A stretch of 7,123 nt of DNA from Sulfuricellaceae bacterium. Lineage in GTDB: Bacteria; Pseudomonadota; Gammaproteobacteria; Burkholderiales; UBA9220. The notes under the pieces were generated by a model, which saw nothing but the letters and a program-made list of their open reading frames with translations, did no database searches and had not been told where the DNA came from. This document shows, piece by piece, positions 6,211-7,123 of the stretch (the stretch's first letter is position 1; each line of letters begins with the position of its first letter). The position numbers were made by a program, and so were the translations under genes. The stretch is taken from NCBI GenBank assembly GCA_019911985.1, contig JAIOJO010000125.1, positions 1 to 7,123 on the forward strand. Reading direction: 5' to 3'.

Positions 6211-6214
6211 ATGC

Positions 6215-7123
6215 ATGAGCGATAATCTGGATCAACTGTGTGAGCTGTGCGGCGTGCTGCCCCAGTACAGCGACATCTGGGGTCATGCCCACACCGCCTC
6301 CGAGGCGGCGAAGCGTGCGCTGCTCGCGGCCATGGGCATGGCGGCGGGCAGCGAGGAGGAAGCCGCCGCGTCGCTGCGCGCTTTGCAGCGGCGCCCATGG
6401 GAGCGGCTGCTGCCGCCGGTGCAGGTGGTGCGCGAAGCGGCGCGGCCGCATCGCATCGCCTTCGCCTTGGCGGCGAGCGAGGACAGAGCCGTCTACCGCT
6501 GGCACCTGCGCCGGGAGTCCGGCGGCGAGGAGTGCGGGGAATTTTCTCCTGAGAGTCTGGAAGAGGCCGGGCGCGGCCATCTCGACGGCCAGGACATGGT
6601 GCGGCGCGTGCTGGCGCTGGATCTCGCGGTGGAGCCGGGCTACCATCGATTCTTTCTCGAACGCGCCGATGGGAGCGGGCTTGCGGGCGAGATGCCGTTC
6701 ATCGTCGCCCCCGCCGAATGCTATCTGCCTCCGGCGATCCGGGGCGGAGGGCGGGCCTGGGGTTTCGCGGCCCAGCTTTACGGCATCCGCTCCGGGTGCA
6801 ATTGGGGCCTAGGCGATTTCGGCGACCTGCGCCGCATGCTCGAATTTTGCCGGGAGGCAGGGGCCGGCACGGTGCTGCTGAATCCGCTGCACGCGCTGTT
6901 CCCGGACGCGCCGGAGCATGCCAGCCCGTATAGTCCTTCCAGCCGTTCTTATTTCAACACGCTATACCTGGACATCGAGGACATGGCCGATTTCGCCGAG
7001 TGCGCGGAGGCGCGGGCCACGGTGGATGCGCCGCCATTCCAGGGGCGGCTGCACGCGCTGCGCGCGGAAATGCGCCTGCAGCGCTTCGAACAAGGCCAGC
7101 TTGCGCAGGCTCTCGCCATGCCC
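6215..7123 (+). CDS. malQ: 4-alpha-glucanotransferase (amylomaltase), 3'-truncated by the window end
   Basis: Encodes 303 codons with no stop before the window ends; full MalQ is about 700 residues. MalQ is a cytoplasmic GH77 enzyme that transfers maltosyl and longer glucan units between alpha-1,4-glucans in maltodextrin and glycogen metabolism. The first 170 or so residues fit the N-terminal domain of E. coli-type MalQ (early LDQLCELCGVLPQYSDIWG, then TASEAAKRALLAAMG). The GH77 barrel begins at about 180 with AWGFAAQLYGIRS, NWGLGDFGDL (196-205), LLNPLHALFP (221-230) and ASPYSPSSRSYFNTLYLDI (236-254), matching E. coli MalQ closely. The catalytic acid residues lie beyond the window. The start is chosen from the ribosome-binding site and from agreement with the family N terminus. 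The gene is strongly GC-rich with a G/C bias at third positions, unlike the AT-rich DNA to its left. Neighbouring glycogen or trehalose genes, if any, would be downstream. Confidence 0.93.
   Translation, partial: MSDNLDQLCELCGVLPQYSDIWGHAHTASEAAKRALLAAMGMAAGSEEEAAASLRALQRRPWERLLPPVQVVREAARPHRIAFALAASEDRAVYRWHLRRESGGEECGEFSPESLEEAGRGHLDGQDMVRRVLALDLAVEPGYHRFFLERADGSGLAGEMPFIVAPAECYLPPAIRGGGRAWGFAAQLYGIRSGCNWGLGDFGDLRRMLEFCREAGAGTVLLNPLHALFPDAPEHASPYSPSSRSYFNTLYLDIEDMADFAECAEARATVDAPPFQGRLHALRAEMRLQRFEQGQLAQALAMP

Larger units (their letters stand above)
5808..6214. other. Intergenic region before malQ: AT-rich left part, GC-rich right part
   Basis: About 400 bases between the divergent DUF1330 and malQ genes. 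Positions 5808 to about 5960 are AT-rich and contain the inverted repeat. From about 5960 the composition becomes GC-rich, like malQ. This right part is open in the malQ frame with protein-like stretches such as KLDWAAFEDEARAGWIAYY (about 6080-6136), but no known domain is recognised. A - strand frame over 5963-6646 is mostly antisense to malQ. The right part may be a decayed gene remnant, an upstream extension of malQ, or a leader region. Confidence 0.4.

Noticed and set aside
5963..6646. - strand open frame of 227 codons overlapping malQ
   Set aside because: It lies mainly opposite clear MalQ coding sequence; its Arg/Pro/Ala-rich translation is typical of antisense frames in GC-rich genes.
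6240..6812. + strand open frame of 190 codons within malQ
   Set aside because: It is a different frame of the same strand, Arg/Ala-rich, and conflicts with the recognisable GH77 reading from 6215.

Overview
The window reads as an ordinary, moderately GC-rich proteobacterial chromosome. It is most likely gamma- or betaproteobacterial, perhaps Methylococcaceae-like. That placement is an inference from gene types (slipin, HD-GYP phosphodiesterase, secreted protease with a short two-Cys C-terminal module, DUF1330, MalQ); no taxonomic marker gene is present.

Layout. On the + strand, a 5'-truncated slipin (stomatin/SPFH membrane protein, 1-717) is followed closely by an HD-GYP cyclic-di-GMP phosphodiesterase-type protein with an N-terminal four-cysteine (zinc-ribbon-like) segment (744-1493). 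The two are probably co-transcribed. They converge on a large - strand gene (1608-4826) for a 1072-residue secreted multidomain protein: signal peptide, propeptide, lysyl-endopeptidase-like trypsin-fold serine protease, Ig-like linker, seven RCC1 repeats (a predicted seven-bladed propeller) and a short C-terminal module bracketed by two cysteines. Upstream of it on the same strand are a small cysteine-containing conserved protein of unknown function (5044-5397) and a DUF1330 protein (5491-5796). At the right edge the + strand carries the first 303 codons of malQ (4-alpha-glucanotransferase, 6215 to the window end).

The non-coding DNA from about 4827 to 5960 looks clearly more AT-rich than the flanks, then turns GC-rich at about 5960, roughly 250 bases before malQ. 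That GC-rich stretch is open in the malQ frame and holds no gene I can name. Short inverted repeats and a degenerate direct repeat lie around the two small genes.

The genes do not form one obvious pathway. The slipin/HD-GYP pair suggests membrane organisation and c-di-GMP signalling, malQ belongs to glycogen/maltodextrin metabolism, and the protease is a stand-alone exported effector. The most notable item is the protease-propeller fusion, including two similar cysteine-paired loop insertions in alternate blades and loss of the residue that gives Achromobacter lysyl endopeptidase its lysine preference. I see no CRISPR array, RNA gene, insertion sequence or phage gene.
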